NCBI GenBank assembly: GCA_964480565.1
Contig: CAYZSU010000011.1
Coordinates: forward strand, 1-42,831
Length of the DNA stretch: 42,831 bases
Direction: 5' to 3'
Origin: CAYZSU01 sp964480565
GTDB lineage: Bacteria > UBA10199 > 2-02-FULL-44-16 > JAAZCA01
In this document: in pieces, positions 17,719-26,485 of the stretch
How positions within the stretch are numbered: position 1 is the stretch's first letter
Layout of the letters: each line of letters opens with the position of its first letter
Notes under the pieces: generated by a model
The model's input: only the letters and a program-made list of their open reading frames with translations
Database searches by the model: none
Told to the model about the DNA's origin: nothing
Made by a program: the position numbers and the translations under genes

Positions 17719-18714
17719 TTATCTCTCCAGCTCACCAAACAACTCTTCTAAAATATCATCCATCGTAATTAGACCCAGCAATGTATTATCATGATCTTTT
17801 ACAATCGCCATATGCATATGAAGTCGCTGAAATTCACGAAGTAATTTTTCAACAGGCATTTGAGGAACAGCATTGATAACAGGATGAATATGATTTTTTA
17901 AATTAAATTGATTGCCTTGAGATTTTTTTCGATACAGGGCAAATAGGTTTTTCACAAGAAATATGCCAATAATATTATTTGAATCACCTTCATAACATGG
18001 TACACGCGAATATTGTGTACTTTTTAATTCTCCCAAAAATTGATCATACTCCACATCGACAGACAACATAAACACATGGCTAATATCTGTCATAATATCA
18101 GATACCCGTTTTTCACTAAATTCAAACACATTATGGATGAGCTCACGCTCCTCTTCCTCAATAACCCCTGCTTTTCCACCCAAGTCCACAAGTTTACGGT
18201 ATTCATCTTCCATGACAGGTTGAATATGAGGCTCAGATGTATTGCTAATCGCATGAATGATCTTATCCGCCACCCAGGTCAATACACGCTGCAGCGGATA
18301 AGTGATTTTATTAAATAGTATTAGCGGCCAAATAATAATTTGCGCTAATTGAGTAGCATAAAGAATCGAAATATTTTTTGGTAAAATTTCACCAAAGAGC
18401 ATTAAGAATGGAGTAATGCAAAGCACAGACAACGCTGTTTTCATTTCAACAGTCAACGTACTATTCATTTGATTTAAAATGGACACCCCTAAAATGGAAA
18501 TACATACATTAAAGAATTCATTTCCAAGCAATATTGTAACTAATGTATCTCGTGGCCGCCTTAGATAATAAATAATTTTTCTAGCGGATCTGTATTTGGA
18601 TTCGCTAAATCGATGAATATCGACTTTTGATAATGAAAATAATGTTGTTTCAGAACCTGAAAAAAAAGCTGAACAACATATACTTATTAATAGAAAAATA
18701 AAAAGGGATAACAT
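17719..18714 (-). CDS. Short CNNM/CBS transmembrane protein without CorC_HlyC domain
   Basis: A 331-residue paralogue of the next gene. It has the CNNM domain (FFSGSETTLFSLSKVDIHR, LFGEILPKNISILYATQLAQ) and a CBS pair (with SRVPCYEGDSNNIIGIFLVK and LLGLITMDDILEELFGE), but it stops right after the second CBS domain and lacks the C-terminal CorC_HlyC module. It may work as a heteromer with the full-length partner translated three bases later. Such tandem long and short pairs are familiar in deltaproteobacteria. Confidence 0.9.
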   Translation of the reverse strand: MLSLFIFLLISICCSAFFSGSETTLFSLSKVDIHRFSESKYRSARKIIYYLRRPRDTLVTILLGNEFFNVCISILGVSILNQMNSTLTVEMKTALSVLCITPFLMLFGEILPKNISILYATQLAQIIIWPLILFNKITYPLQRVLTWVADKIIHAISNTSEPHIQPVMEDEYRKLVDLGGKAGVIEEEERELIHNVFEFSEKRVSDIMTDISHVFMLSVDVEYDQFLGELKSTQYSRVPCYEGDSNNIIGIFLVKNLFALYRKKSQGNQFNLKNHIHPVINAVPQMPVEKLLREFQRLHMHMAIVKDHDNTLLGLITMDDILEELFGELER

Positions 18715-18844
18715 AACGCACTTAAAATACCTGCCTTAATATTGAAATCAAGCAAAATACTATTTTATACTTAAAAACATCAGCCCTGCGTAGCATTTGA
18801 GATTATGGGAGTAATTTAAAAATGGAATTGTTGAAAAATACTTC

Positions 18845-18875
18845 CACAAAAAAAGACCAACACATTATGTGTTGG
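18845..18875 (-). terminator. Terminator of the PilJ-domain gene
   Basis: On the minus strand CCAACACA pairs with TGTGTTGG around a three-base loop (18857-18875), followed by a T-rich run TCTTTTTTTGTGG. It lies about 40 bases beyond the stop at 18912. Confidence 0.9.
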
Positions 18876-18911
18876 CCCTTCATTGAATTTTTAAATTTAT
18901 CTACAAGTAAA

Positions 18912-19772
18912 TTATAGACCTTGTTTTTCATACATCAGCACAGCCTTATTCATTTTTTTAAGCAATGTTAAGTTTAGCGTACTTGCTAATTCCAAATCTC
19001 TTGGTGTAACTTTAGGTCCTTTTTTTAGAATAGGCATATATTTACTCCATATGCCAGCAATAGCAGTCAGCTGATTACGAATGGTTTCATTTTTTGTACC
19101 CGGTAATTTTAAGATCACATCACCATCTTTTAATCCTTTTAAGGTTCTATCAAACAATGCGATAGTCCGCTGTAGATAGGATGTATTATTTGAGGTATCA
19201 ATATGGGATACAACTAAAAGCAATTCCTTTGTCATTTTTTGTGTGAGCATGCGCTGTTTTCCTGCTAAGTTAATAGTCACAGCTAAGCCTTGATCCATAT
19301 TGGAACCACCTGCACTTTGCTCATACATTTTCACAGTTTTATTCATTTCAGCAAGCAATGGCACATTTTTGGTTGCAATGGCACTGAGTACTTCCGGTGA
19401 AGCAGAACGACTTTGAGCCACTTGATCAATATAAGGTTTAAACTCTTTCCAAAGCTGTTGCACAACATGCAATTGATTAATAATAGCGGCATCTTCTGTT
19501 TTAACTAAATGCAAATCCTCATCACCAAATTCCAACCCTTTTAACGTTTTATCAAAAAGCGCCGCTGTTTGTTGAAGATTTTGAACATTACCCAAGGGAT
19601 CAATCCCTTTGACGACAAATAATACTTCCTTGCTCATTTTTTGTGTAAGCATGCGCTGCTTACCTGATAAATTGAGAATTCGGCTTAGTTCTGTACCTGA
19701 CAATGCAAATGCTGAACTACTCATACATAGTGTTACAACTAATGCTAGAATAACTTGTAATGACCTCATCAT
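18912..19772 (-). CDS. Secreted protein with two PilJ-type sensor domains
   Basis: The 286-residue product has a signal peptide (MMRSLQVILALVVTLCMSSS, cleavage after AFA) and two copies of the domain found at the N-terminus of type IV pilus methyl-accepting transducers (PilJ N-terminal family, PF13675). Copy 1 has NLSGKQRMLTQKMSKE near residue 34, copy 2 has NLAGKQRMLTQKMTKE near 167, and each is followed by LFD(K/R)TLKGL. There is no membrane anchor, HAMP or signalling domain, so it is probably a free periplasmic ligand-binding protein. A GGGGGA ribosome site precedes the start, and it has its own terminator. Confidence 0.85.
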   Translation of the reverse strand: MMRSLQVILALVVTLCMSSSAFALSGTELSRILNLSGKQRMLTQKMSKEVLFVVKGIDPLGNVQNLQQTAALFDKTLKGLEFGDEDLHLVKTEDAAIINQLHVVQQLWKEFKPYIDQVAQSRSASPEVLSAIATKNVPLLAEMNKTVKMYEQSAGGSNMDQGLAVTINLAGKQRMLTQKMTKELLLVVSHIDTSNNTSYLQRTIALFDRTLKGLKDGDVILKLPGTKNETIRNQLTAIAGIWSKYMPILKKGPKVTPRDLELASTLNLTLLKKMNKAVLMYEKQGL

Positions 19773-20166
19773 AATTTAATTCCCCCTTTTAAATATTAAA
19801 AAACAGCCTACCGTTAAATATTTATATATAAAATTACATGAATTGTCGATTAAAAATACATTTTTTATGCAATGGGGATGCCCTTCAAAATAGATTCCCA
19901 CGGGCAAAACAGTGACACGACTAAGCTACCACATACTTCGAACGCATTTACCCATGCACATGCATGGGGTCCTCTGCAGGCTTACACCACTGATGAAAAT
20001 CTATCCAGCAAGCAAAACCAGCAGGATGAGAAGACTCTGCCTGTTTTTGCCAGTGGAGAAAGCAACGAAAAGCCCTCTAAAATAGATCCTTTTCTATAGA
20101 CATCATCAAAGAATTTTTATAGATATCTCTGCAGTGTCTTTGTTTCAGCACATTCCAGGAGAAAAT
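19773..20166. other. Intergenic region with a repeat copy and one doubtful short frame
   Basis: This 394-base gap separates divergent genes. It holds a dispersed-repeat copy (19872-19893) and an open frame at 19872-20099 (75 codons) that begins inside the repeat, has no ribosome site and no recognisable features; I do not call it a gene. The AT-rich part next to 19773 should contain the promoter of the PilJ-domain gene, though no convincing pair of boxes stands out. Confidence 0.5.
19872..19893 (-). repeat. Dispersed short repeat, diverged copy D
   Basis: The plus strand reads ATGGGGATGCCCTTCAAAA followed by TAG; it aligns to the complement of copy B with a few substitutions and a one-base shift around TGCCCT-CAAAATAG. 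Confidence 0.35.
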
Positions 20167-20751
20167 ATGAAAAAAAGCATGATAATAGTCATCACACTTA
20201 TTGGATGTTTAACAATAATATCAAACAGTTTATATGCCGCTCCATTGGAAAATGACTATCACGATAGAGTTGGTTTCTTTGCAGGAATTGGCATGGGATT
20301 AGGTGGCACTAGTTTTGCGGGAAATACAAATTCAAAGACTAAGTTTGGAATCGTTAGCGACGTTAAATTGGGATATGGCATACTGGAAAATGTACTCATC
20401 ATGTACAATGGCACATTTAATTATGCAAAAATGGATGGATTTGACTTTTTAATTTATACATTTCCCATTGCAGTTCAAGTATATCCTCTAAAAGCACATG
20501 CCTGGTATGTACGACCCAGCGTAGGTATATGCATGTCAACGATTTCACGCATGGAGCAAGGTGTTGAGCGATCAGTAGATACCAATATTTCATACTCATT
20601 TGGCATTGCAAGCGGATATGAATTTCGCTTTAGAAAGTATTTTGCTATTAGCCCTGAAGCAGTATATCGATATAGTCATTTAAGAAAATTTGGCATTCGC
20701 AATAGCGGTCATAGTTATGGCGTACAAGCATCTATCATAGTTCATTTTTGA
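20167..20751 (+). CDS. Small outer-membrane beta-barrel protein
   Basis: A 194-residue protein with signal peptide (residues 1-24, MKKSMIIVITLIGCLTIISN, cleavage near LYA-AP). The mature part alternates polar and hydrophobic residues as in an eight-stranded barrel: VGFFAGIGMGLGG, VKLGYGILENVLIMYNG, YVRPSVGICMST, SFGIASGYEFRFRKYFAISP, and a final YGVQASIIVHF ending in Phe. This is the style of OmpA-like or OmpW-like small barrels; the exact family is not clear. The start is the ATG at 20167 with AGGAG at 20157-20161; a GTG at 20134 is less likely. Confidence 0.75.
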   Translation: MKKSMIIVITLIGCLTIISNSLYAAPLENDYHDRVGFFAGIGMGLGGTSFAGNTNSKTKFGIVSDVKLGYGILENVLIMYNGTFNYAKMDGFDFLIYTFPIAVQVYPLKAHAWYVRPSVGICMSTISRMEQGVERSVDTNISYSFGIASGYEFRFRKYFAISPEAVYRYSHLRKFGIRNSGHSYGVQASIIVHF

Positions 20752-20767
20752 ACACTCCATAAAATTG

Positions 20768-20790
20768 CTATTTTGAGGGCAGTCCCATAG
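20768..20790 (+). repeat. Dispersed short repeat, copy B
   Basis: CTATTTTGAGGGCAGTCC with preceding AAAATTG matches copy C (27280-27303) with one mismatch over about 25 bases, and copy A in inverse orientation. Confidence 0.55.
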
Positions 20791-20809
20791 AGGATGATTC
20801 TAATAATCA

Positions 20810-20838
20810 AAAAAAACCAGGCAATTGCCTGGTTTTTT
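20810..20838. terminator. Bidirectional terminator between the barrel gene and the oxidoreductase operon
   Basis: CCAGGCAATTGCCTGG (20817-20832) is a perfect palindrome flanked by seven or more A on the left and six T on the right, so it can terminate the barrel gene (plus) and the seven-gene por/hnd operon (minus). Confidence 0.9.
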
Positions 20839-20857
20839 AAATTTATTCTTCAATCTA

Positions 20858-21574
20858 TTATCGACAATTATTACAGACATCAAACCAATCATCTGGTAAT
20901 TCTACTTTTTCATTAAAATATTCCAATTGTTTTTTAGGTGCAATTTTTTGACCGCATTTCTTACAATGAGCCATTTCAAAGGATACATTCCATTTCGGAA
21001 ATTCACGGGTATTATTATCTTCCTTGACTTCAATACAATTGGTTGGGCACACATAGGCACAAGATCCACATCCAATACATGCAGTGGCCTCTTCATCAAA
21101 GGGGGAACTTACATGACGGTCTGCACCACGGCCTGCAAATGAAATCGCACTAACGCCAACGACCTCTGCACATGCACGGATACACAACCCACATAGCATA
21201 CATTTATCATCTCGTTTTTTAAAACGCGTTTCACTAACTCCCAATCGATCTGCAATAGCTTGAATTTCTGGTGAATTGGATGAGCGCGCTAAAATAAACT
21301 CCATAATCATCTTGCGCTGCTTATTTACTTGTTCCGTATGGGTATTTACAACCAAGCCATCGACTGCAGCCGTATTACATGAGGTTATCATCTTACATTG
21401 ACCATTTTGCTCAATTTCAACCATGCATAATCGGCAAGATCCATAGGCATTCATTTCACTATTATTGCAAAGGGTTGGGATATCAATGCCTTTACGTCGG
21501 CAAACATCCAACACGCTTTCACTTGCATTTGCACTTACTGATTCGCCATTTATTGTTAGTGTAATATCAGACAT
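20858..21574 (-). CDS. HydA/HoxU-like iron-sulfur subunit, no hydrogenase domain
   Basis: A 238-residue electron-transfer subunit. Residues 1-80 form a [2Fe-2S] ferredoxin fold (Cys36, 47, 50, 66). Two [4Fe-4S] motifs follow (Cys125, 128, 131, 135 and Cys166, 169, 172, 176). The tail adds CxxC at 204-207 and 234-237, a possible zinc or rubredoxin-like site. The order matches the N-terminal half of HndD/HydA or NuoG, but the H-cluster domain is absent. The start is the ATG at 21574, with GAGGAG upstream; an earlier ATG at 21595 is less likely. It is the last gene of the por/hnd operon and should pair with the NuoE- and NuoF-like subunits. The final electron partner is not in the window. Confidence 0.9.
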   Translation of the reverse strand: MSDITLTINGESVSANASESVLDVCRRKGIDIPTLCNNSEMNAYGSCRLCMVEIEQNGQCKMITSCNTAAVDGLVVNTHTEQVNKQRKMIMEFILARSSNSPEIQAIADRLGVSETRFKKRDDKCMLCGLCIRACAEVVGVSAISFAGRGADRHVSSPFDEEATACIGCGSCAYVCPTNCIEVKEDNNTREFPKWNVSFEMAHCKKCGQKIAPKKQLEYFNEKVELPDDWFDVCNNCR

Positions 21575-21603
21575 GCGTAACTCCTCTTTCATCATAAGCC
21601 AAT

Positions 21604-23484
21604 TTAAGCAACTTCTACAGCATTAAACTTACAGCTCTCCACACACATACCACATTTGATGCATTTATCTGCAATCACTTCATGCACTTTTAGTTTATCA
21701 TTGACCTTGCCATTGACAGTTGCTGATTCCACTGTCTTTTGTATTGCATCAACTGGACATGCTTTGGCACATGCCATACATCCCACACACTGTTTATTCG
21801 TAATTGTATAATTAATCAGCGGCTTACATACTCCTGAGGGACATTTTTTTTCTTTAATATGCGCTTCATATTCATGTCGAAAATATTTAATCGTTGATAA
21901 TACAGGATTAGGTGATGTTCCACCAAGTGCACAAAGAGATGCACTTTTTATGGTAACTGCCATTTCTTCCAATAGATCCAAATCACTTTCCTGGCCATCA
22001 CCACTGCAAATACGCTCAAGAATCGTCAGCATATGCACAACACCCTCACGGCATGGCACGCATTTTCCACAGGATTCTTCTTTTAAGAAATGAGTGAAAT
22101 ATCTAGCTACATCGACCATACAGGTATCTTCATCCATAACAATCAGTCCACCAGATCCCATCATGGACCCTACTTTGGTGAGCTCATCAAAATCAATGGG
22201 CATATCCAATTTATCTTCTGGCAAGCAACCACCCGATGGTCCACCGGTTTGAATCGCTTTAAATTTTTTATTACCTGGAATGCCGCCACCAATATCATAA
22301 ACAATCTCACGCAGCGTAATTCCCATTGGTACTTCTACAAGACCAGTATTATTAATCTTTCCAACCAAAGAAAATATTTTTGTACCTTTGCTATTCTCTG
22401 TTCCAATATTGCTATACCAATCCGCGCCATTAGCCAAAATTAATGACACATTGGCCCAGGTTTCCACATTATTGATATTCGTGGGTTTATTCCAAAGTCC
22501 CTTTTCAGCAGGATATGGTGGACGTGGTTTTGGTTCACCTATACGACCTTCAATAGATGCAATGAGTGCACTTTCTTCACCACATACAAATGCCCCACCA
22601 CCCCGGCAAATCGTAATATCAAAGTTAAAATCAGAGCCCATGATGCTTTTGCCTAAAAGACCCATTTCTCTTGCTTGCTCGATCGCTTTTTGCGCATGAG
22701 CTAATGCCAACGGGTATTCTGCACGTACATAAATATACCCCTGTTTGGCACCAATGGCTTTCGCACCAATGGCCATCCCTTCAATTACTTTATGGGGATT
22801 ACCTTCTAAAATAGAGCGATCCATATAGGCCCCAGGATCACCTTCATCCGCATTACAAATAACAAACTTACGTGCAGATTCAGCTGCATGACATATTTCC
22901 CATTTTTTACCGGTTGGGAATCCACCACCGCCACGCCCTCTAAGACCGGATTTTTTGATTTCATCGATAATTGCATTAGGGGACATTTCCACTGCTTTTG
23001 CAAGTGCACCATACCCACCAATCGCAATATAATCCTCAATCACATCTGGTGCTAATTTTTGATTTTCTGAAAAAATCACTCTATTTTGATGTTTATAAAA
23101 TGGAATATCCGCTTCTTTGGCAATATGCGCTTTAGTCACAGGATCTTCAAATACGAGCGAATCAATAATTTCATCACCTTTGATAGTTTTTTCCAATATA
23201 TCGGAAACATCCGCAGGTTTTAATTGCTGATATAAAATCCCTTTGCCTGTAACCAACGCCAATGGGCCACGTTCACAAAATCCATGACAGCCAGTCACTT
23301 TTAGCTCAACCGTATCCGCCATTTTTTTTGCTGTGATCTGCTCTTTAAATGCAGCAATCACATTTTGACAGCCATGCCCATGACACCCTGTTCCACCGCA
23401 GACAACAATCAACTCTTTTTTTGCTGCGTTTTCACGTTCTTTTTTAATTGCCTCAAGGTCATTTAAATTTTGAATCTTTTTCAC
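21604..23484 (-). CDS. NuoF/HndC/HydB-type NADH-binding flavoprotein
   Basis: NAD(H)-oxidising or NAD-reducing FMN subunit of about 626 residues. An N-terminal thioredoxin-like [2Fe-2S] domain (Cys29, 34, 66, 70) is followed by the FMN/NADH site GLRGRGGGGFPTGKKWE (179-195), the N3 cluster loop SCGKCVPCREG near 475, and a C-terminal double [4Fe-4S] ferredoxin (CVGCMACAKACP and CIKCGMCVESC). This layout is that of HydB/HndC from bifurcating complexes rather than of respiratory NuoF. I chose the GTG at 23484, which has AAAGGA seven bases upstream; an ATG at 23529 overlaps the preceding gene and lacks such a site. Confidence 0.93.
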   Translation of the reverse strand: MKKIQNLNDLEAIKKERENAAKKELIVVCGGTGCHGHGCQNVIAAFKEQITAKKMADTVELKVTGCHGFCERGPLALVTGKGILYQQLKPADVSDILEKTIKGDEIIDSLVFEDPVTKAHIAKEADIPFYKHQNRVIFSENQKLAPDVIEDYIAIGGYGALAKAVEMSPNAIIDEIKKSGLRGRGGGGFPTGKKWEICHAAESARKFVICNADEGDPGAYMDRSILEGNPHKVIEGMAIGAKAIGAKQGYIYVRAEYPLALAHAQKAIEQAREMGLLGKSIMGSDFNFDITICRGGGAFVCGEESALIASIEGRIGEPKPRPPYPAEKGLWNKPTNINNVETWANVSLILANGADWYSNIGTENSKGTKIFSLVGKINNTGLVEVPMGITLREIVYDIGGGIPGNKKFKAIQTGGPSGGCLPEDKLDMPIDFDELTKVGSMMGSGGLIVMDEDTCMVDVARYFTHFLKEESCGKCVPCREGVVHMLTILERICSGDGQESDLDLLEEMAVTIKSASLCALGGTSPNPVLSTIKYFRHEYEAHIKEKKCPSGVCKPLINYTITNKQCVGCMACAKACPVDAIQKTVESATVNGKVNDKLKVHEVIADKCIKCGMCVESCKFNAVEVA

Positions 23485-23509
23485 AGAATGGTCCTTTATC
23501 CTATCACGC

Positions 23510-23965
23510 TTATTTCCGTAAGTTCCCAATTAATTCTTTGGATTTTTTGGTATCCATTTTACCATGATATTCACCTTCTACCATTACCACTGGCCCTAAT
23601 GCACATGCACCAACGCAATTTACAGTTTCCAATGTAAATTTTTTATCATCCGTTGTATTGCCTGGTTCAATACTCAAGTCACGACTGAGTTCATCGAGTA
23701 CACGTTGAGCGGCACGCACATGGCATGCAGTTCCCATACATACTTGAATGATTTTTTCACCTTTTGGAATCAATGAAAATGCACCAAAAAAAGTAGCCAC
23801 TGCATAAATCTGTGACAATGGCATATTTAATTTTTCAGATACACGTTCCAATGGATGCTTGGGTAAATAACGATATTCCGACTGTACATCCAATAAAATA
23901 CCGATTAATTGATCGGGGCGATTTCCATACTTATCACAAATTGTATCCACACATTTCACATCCAT
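23510..23965 (-). CDS. NuoE/HndA/HydC-type [2Fe-2S] subunit
   Basis: A 151-residue thioredoxin-like subunit with four cluster ligands Cys76, Cys81, Cys117 and Cys121 (VCMGTACHVRAA and VNCVGACALGP). The N-terminal helical part (IGILLDVQSEYRYLPKHPLE, IYAVATFFGAFS) is typical of the 24-kDa complex I subunit and HndA. It should hand electrons to or from the NuoF-like FMN subunit encoded next. It lies 29 bases after porB in the same operon. Confidence 0.94.
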   Translation of the reverse strand: MDVKCVDTICDKYGNRPDQLIGILLDVQSEYRYLPKHPLERVSEKLNMPLSQIYAVATFFGAFSLIPKGEKIIQVCMGTACHVRAAQRVLDELSRDLSIEPGNTTDDKKFTLETVNCVGACALGPVVMVEGEYHGKMDTKKSKELIGNLRK

Positions 23966-23994
23966 AATATTATCCTCTACAAAATTATTTATTA

Positions 23995-24942
23995 TTATAA
24001 ACTACAACGTTTACGCAGTTGATGCCATTTTTTTACAACGATTGTTTGAATCTCAGCAATATCATCATCACTTAGATGACGAAAGCGCCCTTGACCTTTC
24101 ATATAATCAGCAACTGGAATTAATTTTTCAAAATCCATACTTAAATTATAATCCCCATTTTCAATTTCATATAGAGGGAACACGCCACTTTGAACAGCCA
24201 TTCGCCCCATACGCACTGCCAAATCCGATGGTGAGCGCCAGCCCGTTGGACAAACTGAAAATACATGCAAATATGTTGGCCCCTCAAATGACAATGCTTT
24301 TTTGACCTTTGCATCCAAGTCAAAGGGATAACTAGGTGTTGCAGTCGCTACATAAGGAATATTATGCGCAGCAACAATCTCCGGCATATTCTTTTTCCAT
24401 GTACGCTGGCCTTTACTCTTTTCACCGGAAGGCGATGTTGTGGTTGTCGCACCGTAAGGTGTTGATCCGGAGCGTTGAATACCGGTATTCATATATGCTT
24501 CATTATCATAACACACATACATAATATCATGCCCACGCTCCATCATACCGGACAATGATTGCAAACCAATATCTGCAGTCGCACCATCACCACCAAAGGC
24601 AATGACTTTGACACGTTGATCTGCTGGAAAGAACCCTTTTCGCTTCATCGCCTTAATAGCAGCCTCAACACCTGAGGCAACAGCGGATGTATTTTCAAAT
24701 AAGGTATGAATCCAAGGTAATTCCCAGTTGGTTAGCGGATAGCCAGATGCAATAATTTCCATGCAACCCGTTGCATTTACCATAATTGCATTGCGCCCCA
24801 ATTCACCTGCAACTGCTTTGGCAACTTGGCGTACAGCTAAAGCCTCTGCACAGCCCACACAACCACGATGGCCGGAGGTAAATGATTCATCTTTATCAGT
24901 TAGCCGAGAGGCATATACATTAAAATTATTTCCTTGCTGCAT
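23995..24942 (-). CDS. porB: 2-oxoacid:ferredoxin oxidoreductase, beta subunit (first set)
   Basis: Thiamine-diphosphate and [4Fe-4S] catalytic subunit of a four-subunit oxidoreductase, most likely for pyruvate. It has GHRGCVGCAEALAVRQV (first cluster cysteines), GDGATADIGLQSLSG (TPP-Mg motif), the CYDNEAYMNTGIQRSGSTP loop and the later FSVCPTGWRSP cysteine. Length 315 is normal. It follows porA after 26 bases. The pattern NTGIQRSGSTPYGA matches archaeal and deltaproteobacterial PorB. Confidence 0.93.
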   Translation of the reverse strand: MQQGNNFNVYASRLTDKDESFTSGHRGCVGCAEALAVRQVAKAVAGELGRNAIMVNATGCMEIIASGYPLTNWELPWIHTLFENTSAVASGVEAAIKAMKRKGFFPADQRVKVIAFGGDGATADIGLQSLSGMMERGHDIMYVCYDNEAYMNTGIQRSGSTPYGATTTTSPSGEKSKGQRTWKKNMPEIVAAHNIPYVATATPSYPFDLDAKVKKALSFEGPTYLHVFSVCPTGWRSPSDLAVRMGRMAVQSGVFPLYEIENGDYNLSMDFEKLIPVADYMKGQGRFRHLSDDDIAEIQTIVVKKWHQLRKRCSL

Positions 24943-24968
24943 AGTTCATCCCTTCACAATCCGCTGGG

Positions 24969-26144
24969 TTATTCTCTAATTCCGTATGTTTCAAAGGCAT
25001 TATCTTGGCCCTTATCTGCCAATTCAATTCCTCGATGAATAATTTCCTCAAATTGCTCTGGCAAGATATCTCTTCCACCTAAGCCAGCAATAATACCTGC
25101 AATTTTAGGACGATCCACTTCATTATATAAAGCACTGCGAACTTCTGAGGCCACTGGTCCACCAGGTCCACCAGATGAAATACAACGATCCAATATAACT
25201 AATCGTTTAGCACCCTTTACAGCCGCTTTTAAATCATCAAATGGAAATGGACGCCATAAACGTAATTTTATTTGGCCTACTTTTTCACCTTTTTCACGCA
25301 TTTGATCAATAGCAACGGATGCGGTCTGGCTATAGCTACCCATGGTTAAAAATAATGTTTCTGCATCTTCCGCCTTATAGGTTTCCACTGCTTTATAATG
25401 TCGGCCAAATTCTTTTCCAAATGCTGCCCACGTTTCATCCAGCACAGAACGCGTATTTAATAAGGCAACTTCCTGAGATTTTTTTATTTCACTATAGATA
25501 TGCGGCGGTGCAAAAGTACCCATATTCACTGGTTTTCTAGGATCCAGCGGTGTTGGAAAATCATTATCTGGCAAAAAGCTACAAACCTTTTCCTCATCTT
25601 CAATATAGATAGGCTCCACCACATGTGTTAAGTGAAATCCATCCAAATTCACCATTACAGGGAATAACACACGTTTATCTTCTGCTGCACGAAATGCCCA
25701 TATTGTATGATCGAATGCTTCTTGACCATTTTCACAAAAAACTTGAATCCAACCGGTGTCGCGAACAGCCATAATATCAGAATGATCACCCCATACAGAT
25801 AAAGGCGCGGATAATGCACGATTGGCAACCACCATTACGATCGGCAAACGCATAGAGCTTGCCAAGTATACGGTTTCATGCATCAGTTCCAAACCTTGAC
25901 CCGCAGTAGCGGTAAATGTACGTGCACCTGTAGCTGCTGACCCCAAGCATGCACTCATTGCAGAATGTTCACTTTCCACACAAATAAATTCCGCATTCAA
26001 TTCGCCATGAGCGACAAGTTCTGAAAGATGCTCCACAATATGTGTTTGTGGTGTAATTGGATAGGCAGAGACCACATCTGCATTGCAGAGTTTTACGGCT
26101 TCTGACACTGCCAAGGAAACTTCAATACCTTTACGCTTACCCAT
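24969..26144 (-). CDS. porA: 2-oxoacid:ferredoxin oxidoreductase, alpha subunit (first set)
   Basis: Binds the pyrimidine end of TPP and the substrate carboxylate. It starts MGKRKGIEVSLAVSEAVKLC, then has VVSAYPITPQTHIVEHLSEL, FICVESEHSAMSACLGSAATGARTFTATAGQGLELMHE and, in the C-terminal domain, the CoA-binding-type segment LFLTMGSYSQTASVAID. Length 391 is usual. It is the same length as the second copy at 40394-41569 and clearly paralogous. Pyruvate is the likeliest substrate, but 2-oxoisovalerate cannot be excluded. Confidence 0.93.
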   Translation of the reverse strand: MGKRKGIEVSLAVSEAVKLCNADVVSAYPITPQTHIVEHLSELVAHGELNAEFICVESEHSAMSACLGSAATGARTFTATAGQGLELMHETVYLASSMRLPIVMVVANRALSAPLSVWGDHSDIMAVRDTGWIQVFCENGQEAFDHTIWAFRAAEDKRVLFPVMVNLDGFHLTHVVEPIYIEDEEKVCSFLPDNDFPTPLDPRKPVNMGTFAPPHIYSEIKKSQEVALLNTRSVLDETWAAFGKEFGRHYKAVETYKAEDAETLFLTMGSYSQTASVAIDQMREKGEKVGQIKLRLWRPFPFDDLKAAVKGAKRLVILDRCISSGGPGGPVASEVRSALYNEVDRPKIAGIIAGLGGRDILPEQFEEIIHRGIELADKGQDNAFETYGIRE

Positions 26145-26163
26145 AATATTAGTCCTTAATTAA

Positions 26164-26463
26164 TTATTTACTTTGCTCATCATCACTATCTAGAGGTTTC
26201 ATTGTAAAGCAACCCGTCACGCACTCACGAGAGCAAATGCCACAGCCCTTACAATAGTATTCGTCCACATATACGGAACGATCGTCATTAAACTTTATTG
26301 CAGCCTCTGGACAAAACATATAACAGACACCACACTTAATGCATCGATGCCGATCATACACTGGCTTTTGACTGCGCCAATCACCCGTGCAATATTCTTT
26401 GGCCCGTCCGGGTTTATCCACAACAAAGCCAACTTCTATCTCTTTCCAATTCTTATCAGCCAT
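26164..26463 (-). CDS. porD: 2-oxoacid:ferredoxin oxidoreductase, delta subunit (ferredoxin-like)
   Basis: A 99-residue subunit carrying two [4Fe-4S] clusters: CIKCGVCYMFCP (Cys41, 44, 47, 51) and CKGCGICSREC (Cys71, 74, 77, 81). The preceding ETDKPGR-like element appears as VVDKPGRAKEY, normal for PorD. The start is the ATG at 26463, with AAGGAG before it; an upstream frame extension to 26520 is not needed. It lies between porG and porA. It accepts electrons from PorB and passes them to soluble ferredoxin or perhaps directly to the NADH module. Confidence 0.93.
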   Translation of the reverse strand: MADKNWKEIEVGFVVDKPGRAKEYCTGDWRSQKPVYDRHRCIKCGVCYMFCPEAAIKFNDDRSVYVDEYYCKGCGICSRECVTGCFTMKPLDSDDEQSK

Positions 26464-26485
26464 TAGAATCTCCTTACAATTTGCT

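Noticed and set aside
19872..20099. 75-codon plus-strand frame
   Set aside because: Begins inside a dispersed repeat copy, has no Shine-Dalgarno site and no protein-like features.
20858..23965. Respiratory complex I (nuoEFG)
   Set aside because: No membrane or quinone-site subunits are present, the NuoF-like protein has a fused thioredoxin-like and ferredoxin domains, and the third protein lacks the NuoG molybdopterin-like region.
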